DNA from: Saturnia japonica
Taxonomy: Eukaryota > Arthropoda > Insecta > Lepidoptera > Saturniidae
Assembly (NCBI GenBank): GCA_033032175.1
Contig: CM065331.1
Span: 8,866,370 to 8,930,369, forward strand
Direction: 5' to 3'
Length of the DNA: 64,000 nucleotides
Shown here: piece by piece, positions 1 through 12,500 of the stretch
Numbering within the stretch: position 1 is the stretch's first letter
Layout: every line of letters begins with the position of its first letter
Program-made: the position numbers and the translations under genes
Notes under the pieces: generated by a model
Database searches by the model: none
Told to the model about the DNA's origin: nothing
The model's input: the letters and a program-made list of their open reading frames with translations, nothing else

Positions 1-445
1 AAATTGTTCTATTCTTTCACAATAAATACATTTTCTTTAGAAATTTCATTTTGTAAGAAAATTTTTAGTTTCTTATGTATCTTAGTTTCTACAGTATATT
101 CTAATATTGTTCATTTCTGTTATAAAAAGAACTTATAAAGACAACAGCTGTTATTTTTACATCATAGAACCCTAAAGATATTATTTTAAAAATAAAATAC
201 AACGTTATAATGTGAAGAACCATCCTAAAATTTAAATTAGTACATGTTGCTTAGACTTTTTTGATGAGTGTATTTACAATTTACTTCACTTATTATGCAC
301 AACAACCAAACTAAACAAAATAAAAAACCTAAGTTATAGAATTAAAAATAAAAACCACAACATGTCACTTCAAGATCCCGCCAAAACTCTTGTGGAAACT
401 TTTTAATATGACATTAAATGAATATTAAGTCGATTTTCCACTTAC

Positions 446-575
446 CAATCATACAAATGGAGTACTGCGGTGTGTCGCAAGGTAAACCGTACACCAATCC
501 GTTCAAATGATCTTGTCTGTCCAAGTTCAGGCATGAGGAATCCGTGGTGTATTCTTCATCTAACCACGGCGGCAT
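446..575 (-). CDS. Multi-CTLD gene, CTLD3 last exon
   Basis: 130 bases, acceptor CATCACCAG, phase 0 in, phase 1 out at GTAAGT (445-440). It encodes P-P-W-L-D-E-E, D-S-S-C-L-N-L, G-L-P-C and S-I-C-M, the closing part of a CTLD. The donor shows that coding continues to the left of the window. Confidence 0.75.
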
Positions 576-3500
576 CTGGTGATGGAGAGGACAGTTACAA
601 AATCTTTCACTGCTTTTCATAGGTGTGACCTTGAACGATGTCAGTGTGTACCCAGCTACTTAGTGGCTGGGTTACTTGAAGGTCCACAAGGCGGTAAAAA
701 AAAAGTAATATAAAGCAAGCCTTGACTCAAGTGTACCTAGATTATCCCAGAAAAATAATCACAACACTTTAAATAAATCTAGTTTTATAGTAAAAACATC
801 GCCAATGTAGTCTTCAATAAATCACAATAATTGTTCTTCCCGCAAGTACAAATTATTTTAATTTTTCATTATCTCCTAAACTATGTGTCCAAATAGTATA
901 CTCTAAAGAGCAAAACATAACTTCATAAAATTGTCTTTAAGATGGAGTAACTTTTGTTTGTAAGTATTTATGTGCCATGTCTAAAAATAATGCTTAAAAA
1001 CCACTTTTTAATTATCAACAAATCTTTGGCATAAAATACTTTATTGTGGCTTATGTATAACAGATAGGCATATGCTATTGCTGACTTTTTTTTAGATATA
1101 GTAAGGACCAATATTTTTATAGAACATAGTATTTCCGTATTATTAACGATTACGCCAGCGCACGCGGATAAAGCGGTTCGGGAGGGCCACGAGTTCCGAC
1201 TAACGTAACAATAATAGCCTATATTATTCCTCAAGAGCCGAATATGACCGGTAGTTCCAGAGATTAGAGTGTTTCGCTTTACTAAATTAGTATAGGTTGC
1301 ATGATTAGTAAGATGAATATGTTTTATTTTACTTTTTCATAAACAATTATTTGTATAGTCAATAAAAATTAATAATAGTTTAATATGATTAACTCACGTA
1401 TAACCCTATGGAAGCTTCACCGTAACTTTTCGGGTCAGGTATCCGTTTTCCGTTAGACGGATTGTACCACGCATATAAGAGTGAATCTGTGGCAACGTCT
1501 TTCGTCATATTCAAACGTCCTGACACCCATATGTGAGTTATAGCTGGAATATACAGTAATTTTTTATTTAAATTTACATAAATAATATCATATGTTCATT
1601 CTACTTTTATTCAAATATTTAGTGTATTTATTTATCGTAATTACATTTAAAAAAATTGTAATGTGTCCTTTGTTCATGTCTTTATAGATAATCTTTTTTT
1701 TAATATGTTTAACATATTATGTAGTTTTATATTATCCCTGCAGTTCCAGTAAGAATTATTTGTGACTGATTTGTGCTTCAATGTATCCTTTGTGTATGGG
1801 TTACACTCACGAGCTATTCTACAGTACCTACACCGAGCATTTGGCAACTAAATTCTACAACGTGTATTTGTCACACTTGACATTGGTAAAATTGCCTACA
1901 TAGGCAGAAAATTACTCTCAGGAAGAGATGAAATATGCGGGGCCCCCAGCAATTGCTACTCTTGCTACGTGGTTAATCGGGTACTGTGTAGGTAATTAAT
2001 AGACGTCCCATAAGTTATTAAGTTAATTTGATAAAGGTAAACTATAAATCTAAAACTATAATACCTAAATGAATCTGTCGGAACACTAATAAGTCTTTGG
2101 TGTTAGATAATATCTAACTAGGTGAGACCTATATTTTTTCAATAGTACTTATTATACCCTAACTTTACGTCGATTAAAATTGTGGTCAAAGTGTAGCCTA
2201 TAATATGTTTGCCAATTCTCTAAATTGCTTGTTGGTAAAAAACATTGCAAATACAATAATTAATAATTCACAGAATAATCCTTCGTTTTTACGAGATAGG
2301 CCTTGATAGTAGGTACCTACTACATTCAAGCAGTCTCTTAATGATACTCAAGATTGGAATGGTGATCAAGTAATTGGACGAAGGATCTAGGGTCCGATTC
2401 AACGTTCACAAACAAGTTTCGGCAACATTTTAAAAATAATGTTTGTTAAATAGACTAAACAGTTCAAAGGTTATAATAATGTTTAATCACTTAAAGACTA
2501 CAACTTTTAGTCTATTTAACAACTACCATATTTTTTCCACTCCACTGCTAAATACCTCTATCTAAACATGCCTTATCATAGCTCGGCACATTGACGGAAC
2601 TGTCCCTGATCGTCAGCACAGCAAGATCTAAATCCAACGACGGTTGCCTCAGTCATATCGGCCTGCATAAATATCCCTTCACATTACGCTTAAAGGACCC
2701 GATATTATAAAAAGGAGGGAAAACACTGGCGCGGAGAAGGTTCCAAAGCTTCACTACCCTCTTCCAAGCGCCTACTCATGACAATAAAAGCGGTAACACT
2801 ATATATGCTTTAAGTTAAATTCAAACATACGATCCTCCTTATTTTCACCCATTAGCAACAGCAGTTGTACGAGAACGTCATTGTTGTCAAGCGTAGCCAG
2901 GCTTCCATTCATCTTCTGGCAGTTTTCGTAAGCGTGCTGCCAGTAAAGCAGTTGGCGTACAAGGACGTAGTGGTAAAAGTCGTCGCTGGACGCCGCAGCA
3001 CCAGATTTGAGAACTTGAAGTCCTGAAAATGAGAACAAGTTGGATAGCAAGAGATGACTGCAGAATCAGTACCGCAATAGAAAGGATCTCGAAGCAGAAG
3101 GACTTAGTTCATAAGAGTAGCAACCTACATTCACTGCTGTTATATAGATTAACTAGCTGTGCCCCACGGTTTCACCCGTGTTAATTTTATCCGACAAACA
3201 CCGCGCCGCCAACGCACCCATGTAATCTATCATAATTGTTCTTCCCGCAAGTACAAATTATTTTAATTTTTCATTGTCTCCTAAACTATGTGTCCAAATA
3301 ACATACTATAAGGAGCTAAATTTAACTTCATAAAATTGTCTTTATGATGAAGTAACTTTTGTTCGTAAGGATTAATATGCTATGTCTAAAAGAAATTGCT
3401 ATAAATCACGTTTTAATTTTCAACAAATCTTGGTTACAAAATAATTATTGTGGCTTATGTAAGAGAGATAGACATATGCTATCGGTGACTTTTTTTAGAT

Positions 3501-6500
3501 ATACTAAGGAGCAATATTTTCGTAGTACATTATATTTCCATATTGTATACGCTGTATACATTTATTTATATTATTAATTCACGCATTCATACTTATATTC
3601 ATTCACTCATTATTTCCTACCTAGTTCCCACCCCAGTCGCTTTGAAAACGCATCGCCGAGTGGTCACGTGATAGACTCGCTCAAGAACAAATACAAGTGA
3701 CAGTGCACGCAATACTCTTTAAAAAAACGCTCCGCTAAAGGTGTTTAAAATTAACCCGCACCCGCGCTGAACTACCTAAAATTAGTGCTTGTTGGAGAAA
3801 ACCAGAACTCGAGTGCCAGTGAGTGTATAGAAACATAAAGAACTTGCGACCTATCAAACGGGAGACGTGGAGCGACAAGGTACCGATTTCCTTTTCCTTC
3901 ATTGTATACCGGCGCCTTCACGTAACATTAACGATTACGCCAGCGCACGCGGATAAAGCGGTTCGGAAGGGCTTCGACTTCCGACTTACGTAATAAAAAT
4001 CAATATTCAAGGCTAGCTGAGAGTTATAACCTGATGTTAGATAGCCTATACTATTCCTCGTGAGTTTGGCTATCATATATAAAAAGAATTTTTCAAATCC
4101 GACTATTAGTTCCAGAGATTAGTATGTTTAAAAAAACAAACAAACAAAAAACTTTTCCGCTTTACTATAATAGTATAGATTTACGTTTCTGATTTCTTCA
4201 GTGGACCTATTAACTCTCACCTATTGTTAAGAGAAGATGTGGCCCAAGATGTTAGCACGCTAACTTAATCGCTAAGTCTAGTCGAAGATTTGTGATAGGT
4301 GACAGAATTTCAACTTGAGGGCGGTAGCTAGCCAGGCGGGCTTTAGAAAAAGCCCTAACACCATGGGCTTATGGTTGCATCAGGATGTTTCCCTTCACCG
4401 AAAGCCCAGACTTATTGCAGAGATTCCAACTCACCGTCAATCGACGCGGTTTCTGTAAACGCTACAACTGAGATATCATTGCTTTAGGTGGAAAATATAG
4501 GTAGATATGCTGGATACCTTGATAACATATAAATTGCATCTTCCTCTCGCATCTCGCTTCCATGAACACTGGGGGATGGGCTTCGTGCCTATCCAGTTGT
4601 AAGCAACCGCTCTGTTTTATCGTTGTTCTATCTCTGTTATACAAATTAAATAAATTCTGCATTTAATTTATGTATTACCACTAGCTGTACCCCACGAACC
4701 ATCGACTGCTATGATCGAGGTCCTGGGTTCGATTCCCAGGTCGTGCAAAGTGTTATTGGGTTTTTCTATGAAAATTCTCAGTAGCAGCTCGGAGTTTGGC
4801 TTTTTGCTCGATTAATAGCAATAGGCTCACCCTCTATTACATGGGACCTAAAAAACATACACGGCGAACTGTGGGTGTACGTGAAGTACACCTCTGCCTA
4901 ACCCTTCGGGGATGCAGGCGTGATGGTATGTTATGTTATCGCGTTCAGAGAGACGGACAGACGCCACGGAGGACTTGTTTCTAAACTATGGTATGTGTTC
5001 AGGCAACTTTCTTTTAATCTGTGCCGCGATTGTTGCGGGTTTTCGTTGTCGGAATGTTCGGATTTCATAATCACATGCAATAATTCGGACTACGGCGGCC
5101 GTCAAACAGAGCGAAGCGTGGATCAGTTCCCGTTCACGGACAAACCCGCGAGTACTTCACTACCGCGAATCAGTAGGGTGCAGGAAGTCCCAGGACCAAC
5201 GAGATACAAAGTAATCGAAGGCTTTAGTCCGCTGTTCTAGTATTCGGCCTTTACAGTATGCTAGATTAGTATAAATCTTACCTCATCGGAGGCCACAAAT
5301 CTGCCTGCACGTCAACTGTAGCGGGCGGTTGAAAAATGCTTACACCCGTATCAATCCAATTCCATTTTCCTAGTGACCCTATGGCTCCAACCCAAGCGTT
5401 TTCTATGCCTGCGAATTGGAATTATTTACTGAAGTTTTTTGAAACATTTTTTAAAGTTATAGTCACCAACGCTTTTAGACACGTTACCCAGCTTAGATGA
5501 CAATTTAATATTATTACCTATTGTGGTGATAATTAAGTACTTTGTTTTATTTATTTACTGTAGCGACATCTCTCGCCACAACTGACGCATCAACGCATCG
5601 ACACAACTACGTAGCGACACATAGCGACATCTATCGAGCCACATAGGACGCATCCCTACTATCCTACATTGCGCTATAGAAATTCACTCTATCGTTGAGT
5701 ATATGTACAAGAACCCGACTACAACAGTTGGGGCAGCTGCCCGCCAGACATAGCACACGTCTGGCCGGAGGATCCTCCCTGTTCTATGGCGGATGAGGAA
5801 TTTTACTCTCTGTTACTCACCTCCGCTAAAGTGGTGACCCCGACGTGATACGTCAGCACAACCTTCTTCACAAAGCTACGTCATCATCACGTCCTCAAAG
5901 CTTTCGAGCAGCGAGTCGATACAGCCAGCCAGCATCCACGGCTACTACGGGGGTATCCTGACCATACACATGCAGCGGACGCGCATTCCTGGTCAGCCCC
6001 ACAGCCTTCTCAGCGACCTTGGCCACAGCACACACAGCACAACTGCACTTCGGCCGGTCAGCAAGCAGCAGAAAAACGCACTTCTCTCCTGGTCGTCGCA
6101 GCAGCCAATCACCGCAGACAGTTCCGACTCCACCGTGAACTATGCGACATCATCCCGACTCACTGGGGCAATCACCGCACACATTTTCGACTCACCGTGA
6201 ACTACGCGGCATCTAGTTCCGACTCACTGGAACACTCCACTGGCCCGGCAAGCTTCACAAATGGACGACTCAACCTGCTAACGACCTCCAGTCTCGGAGG
6301 GGAGTGATGTAGCGACATCTATCGAGCCACATAGGACGCATCCCTACTATCCTACATTGCGCTATAGAAATTCACTCTATCGTTGAGTATATGTACAAGA
6401 ACCCGACTACAACAGTTGGGGCAGCTGCCCGCCAGACATAGCACACGTCTGGCCGGAGGATCCTCCCTGTTCTATGGCGGATGAGGAATTTTACTCTCTG

Positions 6501-9500
6501 TTACTCACCTCCGCTAAAGTGGTGACCCCGACGTGATACGTCAGCACAACCTTCTTCACAAAGCTACGTCATCATCACGTCCTCAAAGCTTTCGAGCAGC
6601 GAGTCGATACAGCCAGCCAGCATCCACGGCTACTACGGGGGTATCCTGACCATACACATGCAGCGGACGCGCATTCCTGGTCAGCCCCACAGCCTTCTCA
6701 GCGACCTTGGCCACAGCACACACAGCACAACTGCACTTCGGCCGGTCAGCAAGCAGCAGAAAAACGCACTTCTCTCCTGGTCGTCGCAGCAGCCAATCAC
6801 CGCAGACAGTTCCGACTCCACCGTGAACTATGCGACATCATCCCGACTCACTGGGGCAATCACCGCACACATTTTCGACTCACCGTGAACTACGCGGCAT
6901 CTAGTTCCGACTCACTGGAACACTCCACTGGCCCGGCAAGCTTCACAAATGGACGACTCAACCTGCTAACGACCTCCAGTCTCGGAGGGGAGTGATGTAG
7001 CGACATCTATCGAGCCACATAGGACGCATCCCTACTATCCTACATTGCGCTATAGAAATTCACTCTATCGTTGAGTATATATACAAGAACCCGACTACAA
7101 CAGTCAGGGCAGCTGCCCGCCAGACATAGCACCCGTCTGGCCGGAGGATCCTCCCTTTTCTATGGCGGATGAGGAACTTTACTCTCTGTTCCTCACCTCC
7201 GCTAAATTTACTTTTTGTTAAAGGCATCCTAAGTATTAAACCTCTGGGGTTTGTCTTAGCATGCCATGACCTGAGGTTTTATTCAACGCGTTGCTGTTAG
7301 TAACGTTCAGTTAATACTTCATTATAATTTAATATACTTATACAGTCAATGACATTTTATATAAGACTCGTATTACGCCAATATCATTGCACTAAAAAAC
7401 AGCGTAATTAAAATATAAATAATGCTTTCAGTAATATAGTAAGCAAAAAAAGGGAAAGAATATGAAATACATTATATACATAATATTAAACTTGGGAATA
7501 TGACTGTACAGCATCTGATGGTAGGTAAGTATGATAAAATTCGGAAGCAACGGTGACCGTCGGTGACCGATTTCAACGGCAGTCGTTATCATGCAGGCCT
7601 GCTGAAACGTCTCTTGACGCTTCGTTTGAAGGATCCGATATCATGGGAGATGCATCCGCAAGGTTCCCACTCGCTTACTAGAGGGGGAGGCAGAACAACA
7701 TCTACGGGGCCGGCTAGTAATATATCTAACACAATAAATTCTGTTACAAAATAGAAAACTAACTTCAATGATTTTGAGGAATTCGAAATCGAAGGTCCAA
7801 TGACAATGAAATTAAAATGGCCACCTATGACGTACCTATACCCTTGCCAGCGAAAAAAGAATCATTTAAATCGGTTCATAAACAAAGAAATTATGCTTAT
7901 TTCCAATCACTGATATTTTTTTATAATAGCTCGGTACATTGACGGTATTGTCCCTGATCGTAAGCACAGCACAATTCAAACATAACGGTGACCACCGAGA
8001 GATCTAAATCTATCGGCGGTCACATAAATATCTCTGCACGTTACGCTTGAAGGACCTGATTTCGTAAGGAGGGAACACATTGGCTGTGGAGAAGGTTCAC
8101 AGCTTCACGAGTTGAATTGAATACATTCGAATTGAGCACCTCCTTCCTCCTTTTCTTGAAGTCTGTTAATAAAGATAAATATTAATCGGTCAAAACTTAC
8201 TAGGTCTGGTTTTAAGCATGGTTAAACCTAGCTTCTTTAGGCATCTCATGGTCGCTATGTTCGCTAGGCTGTAACAAATAATTATTATTATCATTTCCAT
8301 TGGCAATAATTATTTGATAAGATAAAACTTATTAAAATTATGAGTTTCACGTTTTTTGTAATTTATAATAAACCACGTTCTCGTCCGATCAACGAAGTTA
8401 TGCAATGGGTGATCGTATAGTTATACCACGTGTCATTTTGTTATTTTAAGTTTCGTGACGTTACATAACTGACGGAGATGCGTAAATAGCGTAAAGTTTT
8501 CGCCAACGTCCATACCACGTTGAAAACACCGGTTCTCGTCCGATCACCGAAGTTAAGCAACGTCGGGCGCGGTCAGTACTTGGATGGGTGACCGCCTGGG
8601 AACACCGCGTGACGTTGGCTTTTTATTGTTGTTAGGCATTTACAGTGACATCTATTGCTTAAAATTATAAGCTATGCTTATTTAATTAACAACAGATCGC
8701 GGTACAAGCAATTATATTTATGGACAAAATGTTTATAATAAAATTACAATGTGTAATTCTCTTCGTATTTACATGTGTTCATTATAATTTTATAAGCTTT
8801 TATACTATTTTAAACTGCAGGTATCATCGTGGAGTCCTCGACCCAGTCCGCACGTAGTTTGTCGAAAACATCTACGGTCCTTTGGTGCATTTCGTTGGTA
8901 CTAACACACTTACGATTAAAAGCACATTCTCTCACATACCCCTACAGAAAGAAGACTAACGGGGTCAGATCGGGTGACAGAGGTGGCCAAGAGTATGGTC
9001 CTAGTCTGCCGATCTAGCGATCATCAAATAGCTCAGTGAGGCGCTCACGGACGAATCTGAGGATGTGGGGGTGCACCATCATGCTGAAACCATTTTCGGC
9101 GATATTCAGCTAATGATAAATCGTCTAAAATGTCCTCCGACTGTTCATTTATGAGGTTTAAATATCGCTGTCCGTCAAGTTGCTCTGGCAGAATCATTGG
9201 TTCTAGTATGCGATCCTTAAATAAACCTGCCCATACGTTAACCGACCATTGGGTTTGGTGCCTGGTTTGTAGAACAGCGTGCGGGTTCACCTCTGAATAA
9301 ACGTGTGTATTTCTTCGGTTTCACAGCCCGTTTCCTGTAAATGTCTACTCGTCCGTCCAGATCACGTGTTCAATGAAACCAGGCACACGTTGTTGCGGGT
9401 CTTATCCAATGGTAAAAAACTCGCCAGTGATCGTTCTCACCGGATACCAAGCTTGTACTTTGTGCACTTTTTATGGGCACATTCGTTTACGCTTTAACAC

Positions 9501-12500
9501 CTTGGAAACTGTCCAGTATAACACACTTGTTACATCTCGAAGCCTTAACAATTTAGCAATACCTCGTTTAACTAAGTTCGGATTTCAGCGAACGACATCA
9601 AAAATGCTCTCCTCGAACTGAATAGCCACTTGACTTCCACCTCCTGTCGCTACTGGGGCAGTGGGCCGATTTTCCAACACTCGCTGAATAGCTGCTGTTA
9701 TCAGGCGAGAGTCAGTCGGATGTCCAGCTGTCGGGAATCTCTCTCGGTAAATTCGTAATGCACGCGAAGCATTCCCGCGAGCTTCTCCAAGGCACATTAT
9801 TCATTAACATGCTACCGTATTCACGAACACTTTAAACGTATGCGTTAGGCATTATTAAAACAAAACTCTCATAAAATCAACACAATCTTAAAGAGAAACA
9901 AAAAACGTAACAATAAAATAATGACAAGAACTTAGTTAACAATACGATTGAACGAATATCTGTCGCCCACGCACGCGCACATGAAATGAAAGTCAAAGTG
10001 TAACTGTCTCAAGAACTAAAAATACTAAACTTAATAATCAACCCCGCCAAAAGAAATAAAGCGCCGCGGGCCGCCTCCTTGCAGTAGCCCCTCGTTAGCG
10101 TCGAAAGCGGCACTTTGATCTTTTCCGCAGATCGATAAACCGTTATACCTACATTCACGACTATTATTTCATAAGTTTAGTTATCCCTACTGACTAGTCT
10201 TCATATGGAATTTAGAAGTTATAATTCAATTTTTTTTTATACATTTATACAATCAATTGTACCCTGACGAAACAAGAAGCTCGCTACTACAAAAATGATA
10301 TTAGAATATTAAATTAACCTAATTGGATTATCACGTACACAATTAAAAAATTTACAATTTTGTACAAGAAATTAAAAATGAAATGGTACAGAATAATGTA
10401 ATAGTTGAAGAAACTATTTGCAATTATGATCGACAATTAATTAATCTATCAGAATGAATTTAAAAATAAAATTCTTGTACTTTATGATAACAGACTTTCT
10501 GTTTTTAGTCCGGCCAATACTTTAATTTGAAAACAGGTAGGTACGTCACATCTAGTAGGTTAGTTGCGTGCAGCGCAAGATTGACGCTGCGCCCGGGCGT
10601 TCGTTGATCCGAGCATCAGCTGTTTTTGATTTTGTGTTTCATTGCTGGTTTTTTTTTTTAGTAAAGTATTGTATTTTTTTGTAAAATTCTCGTTTCATTT
10701 AGCTGTACTAACACGATGGAGCGTAAATAATGCTACTAAAAAGTTTAAATAATATGATTTTTTTTTTATCAGGATCAATTTTTTTTCCATCCCATCATCA
10801 AAGGTGTCATTAGTACTATCGTCTGTCTTCATTTTCGGGAGCGGTCTACTAATACCCTGTATACATAATATTAAACTTGGGAATATGACTGTACAGCATC
10901 TGATGGTAGGTAAGTATGATAAAATTCGGAAGCAACGGCGACCGTCGGTGACCGATTTCAACGGCAGTCGTTATCATGCAGGCCTGCTGAAACGTCTCTT
11001 GACGCTTCGTTTGAAGGATCCGATATCATGGGAGATGCATCCGCAAGGTTCCCACTCGCTTACTAGAGGGGGAGGCAGAACAACATCTACGGGGCCGGCT
11101 AGTAATATATCTAACACAATAAATTCTGTTACAAAATAGAAAACTAACTTCAATGATTTTGAGGAATTCGAAATCGAAGGTCCAATGACAATGAAATTAA
11201 AATGGCCACCTATGACGTACCTATACCCTTGCCAGCGAAAAAAGAATCATTTAAATCGGTTCATAAACAAAGAAATTATGCTTATTTCCAATCACTGATA
11301 TTTTTTTATAATAGCTCGGTACATTGACGGTATTGTCCCTGATCGTAAGCACAGCACAATTCAAACATAACGGTGACCACCGAGAGATCTAAATCTATCG
11401 GCGGTCACATAAATATCTCTGCACGTTACGCTTGAAGGACCTGATTTCGTAAGGAGGGAACACATTGGCTGTGGAGAAGGTTCACAGCTTCACGAGTTGA
11501 ATTGAATACATTCGAATTGAGCACCTCCTTCCTCCTTTTCTTGAAGTCTGTTAATAAAGATAAATATTAATCGGTCAAAACTTACTAGGTCTGGTTTTAA
11601 GCATGGTTAAACCTAGCTTCTTTAGGCATCTCATGGTCGCTATGTTCGCTAGGCTGTAACAAATAATTATTGTTATCATTTCCATTGGTAATAATTATTT
11701 GATAAGATCAAACTTATTAAAATTATGAGTTTCACGTTTTTTGTAATTTATAATAAACCACGTTCTCGTCCGATCAACGAAGTTATGCAATGGGTGATCG
11801 TATAGTTAAACCACGTGTCACTTTGTTATTTTAAGTTTCGTGACGTTACATAACTGACGGAGATGCGTAAATAGCGTAAAGTTTTCGCCAACGTCCATAC
11901 CACGTTGAAAACACCGGTTCTCGTCCGATCACCGAAGTTAAGCAACGTCGGGCGCGGTCAGTACTTGGATGGGTGACCGCCTGGGAACACCGCGTGACGT
12001 TGGCTTTTTATTGTTGTTAGGCATTTACAGTGACATCTATTGCTTAAAATTATAAGCCATGTTTATCTGTTCAACAACAGATCGCAGTGCAAGCAATTAT
12101 ATTATGGGCATAATGTTCATATTAAAAGTATTATGTGTATTTTTCTTCGTGAATATGTATGTACATGTGTAGTCATTAAAATTTCACAAACTTTTATACT
12201 TTTTTAATCTTGAAAATATTAGCTAATTGGAGTTTTGATAGGTTTCAAACACAAACTGACTTTTTCTTTTAAACACCTGTAATAATAAACTGTTCTAACT
12301 CAGTAAATTCGACAATATTTAAAAAAAAGTCTAGATTAAGATCCATGGGTGCTGGCTTGTACCTCGAAGACAGCAATCTGACGCATTGATTTTTTTAAAT
12401 ACCTACCTTTATTTCAATTCCTTTAATTAAAATTTTTATAAATCATAGTTTGCTACTTGGCAATAGATGGTGCTGTACACAATATATTAAATAGGAGAAC

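Larger units (their letters stand above)
5559..7206 (+). mobile_element. Triple-LTR miniature retroelement (TRIM-like, gypsy type)
   Basis: Three direct LTR copies separated by two identical-looking 477-base internal regions, period 688. Each internal region starts with a primer-binding-like TGGTGACCCCGACGTGAT and ends in a purine tract (GGAGGGGAG) just before the next LTR. The whole array is flanked by the five-base target duplication TTTAC (5554-5558 and 7207-7211), so it behaves as one insertion. No gag or pol: the 76-residue frame in each internal region has no known domain and is probably a leftover leader/gag edge. It is non-autonomous. Confidence 0.85.
7475..8690 (+). repeat. 5S-bearing duplicated segment, copy 1
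   Basis: About 1.2 kb nearly identical to 10860-12075, at a constant offset of 3,385 bases. It contains a decayed interspersed repeat (7545-8110), the 5S relic and the 5S gene. Similarity fades after about 8685 but can be traced to about 8810. Confidence 0.9.
10860..12075 (+). repeat. 5S-bearing duplicated segment, copy 2
   Basis: Second copy of the segment at 7475-8690, with only scattered base differences (for example GTTGTTATC for ATTATTATC near 11670). Its 3' flank has diverged much more than its body, up to about 12210. Confidence 0.9.

Noticed and set aside
5970..6888. Two identical 76-residue frames (5970-6200 and 6658-6888)
   Set aside because: They are identical because they lie in the two copies of the TRIM internal region; no domain and no gene context.
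12280..12400. Open minus-strand stretch considered as the missing CTLD2 exon
   Set aside because: An acceptor and a fitting phase exist, but the peptide does not resemble a CTLD helix and no phase-1 donor follows.
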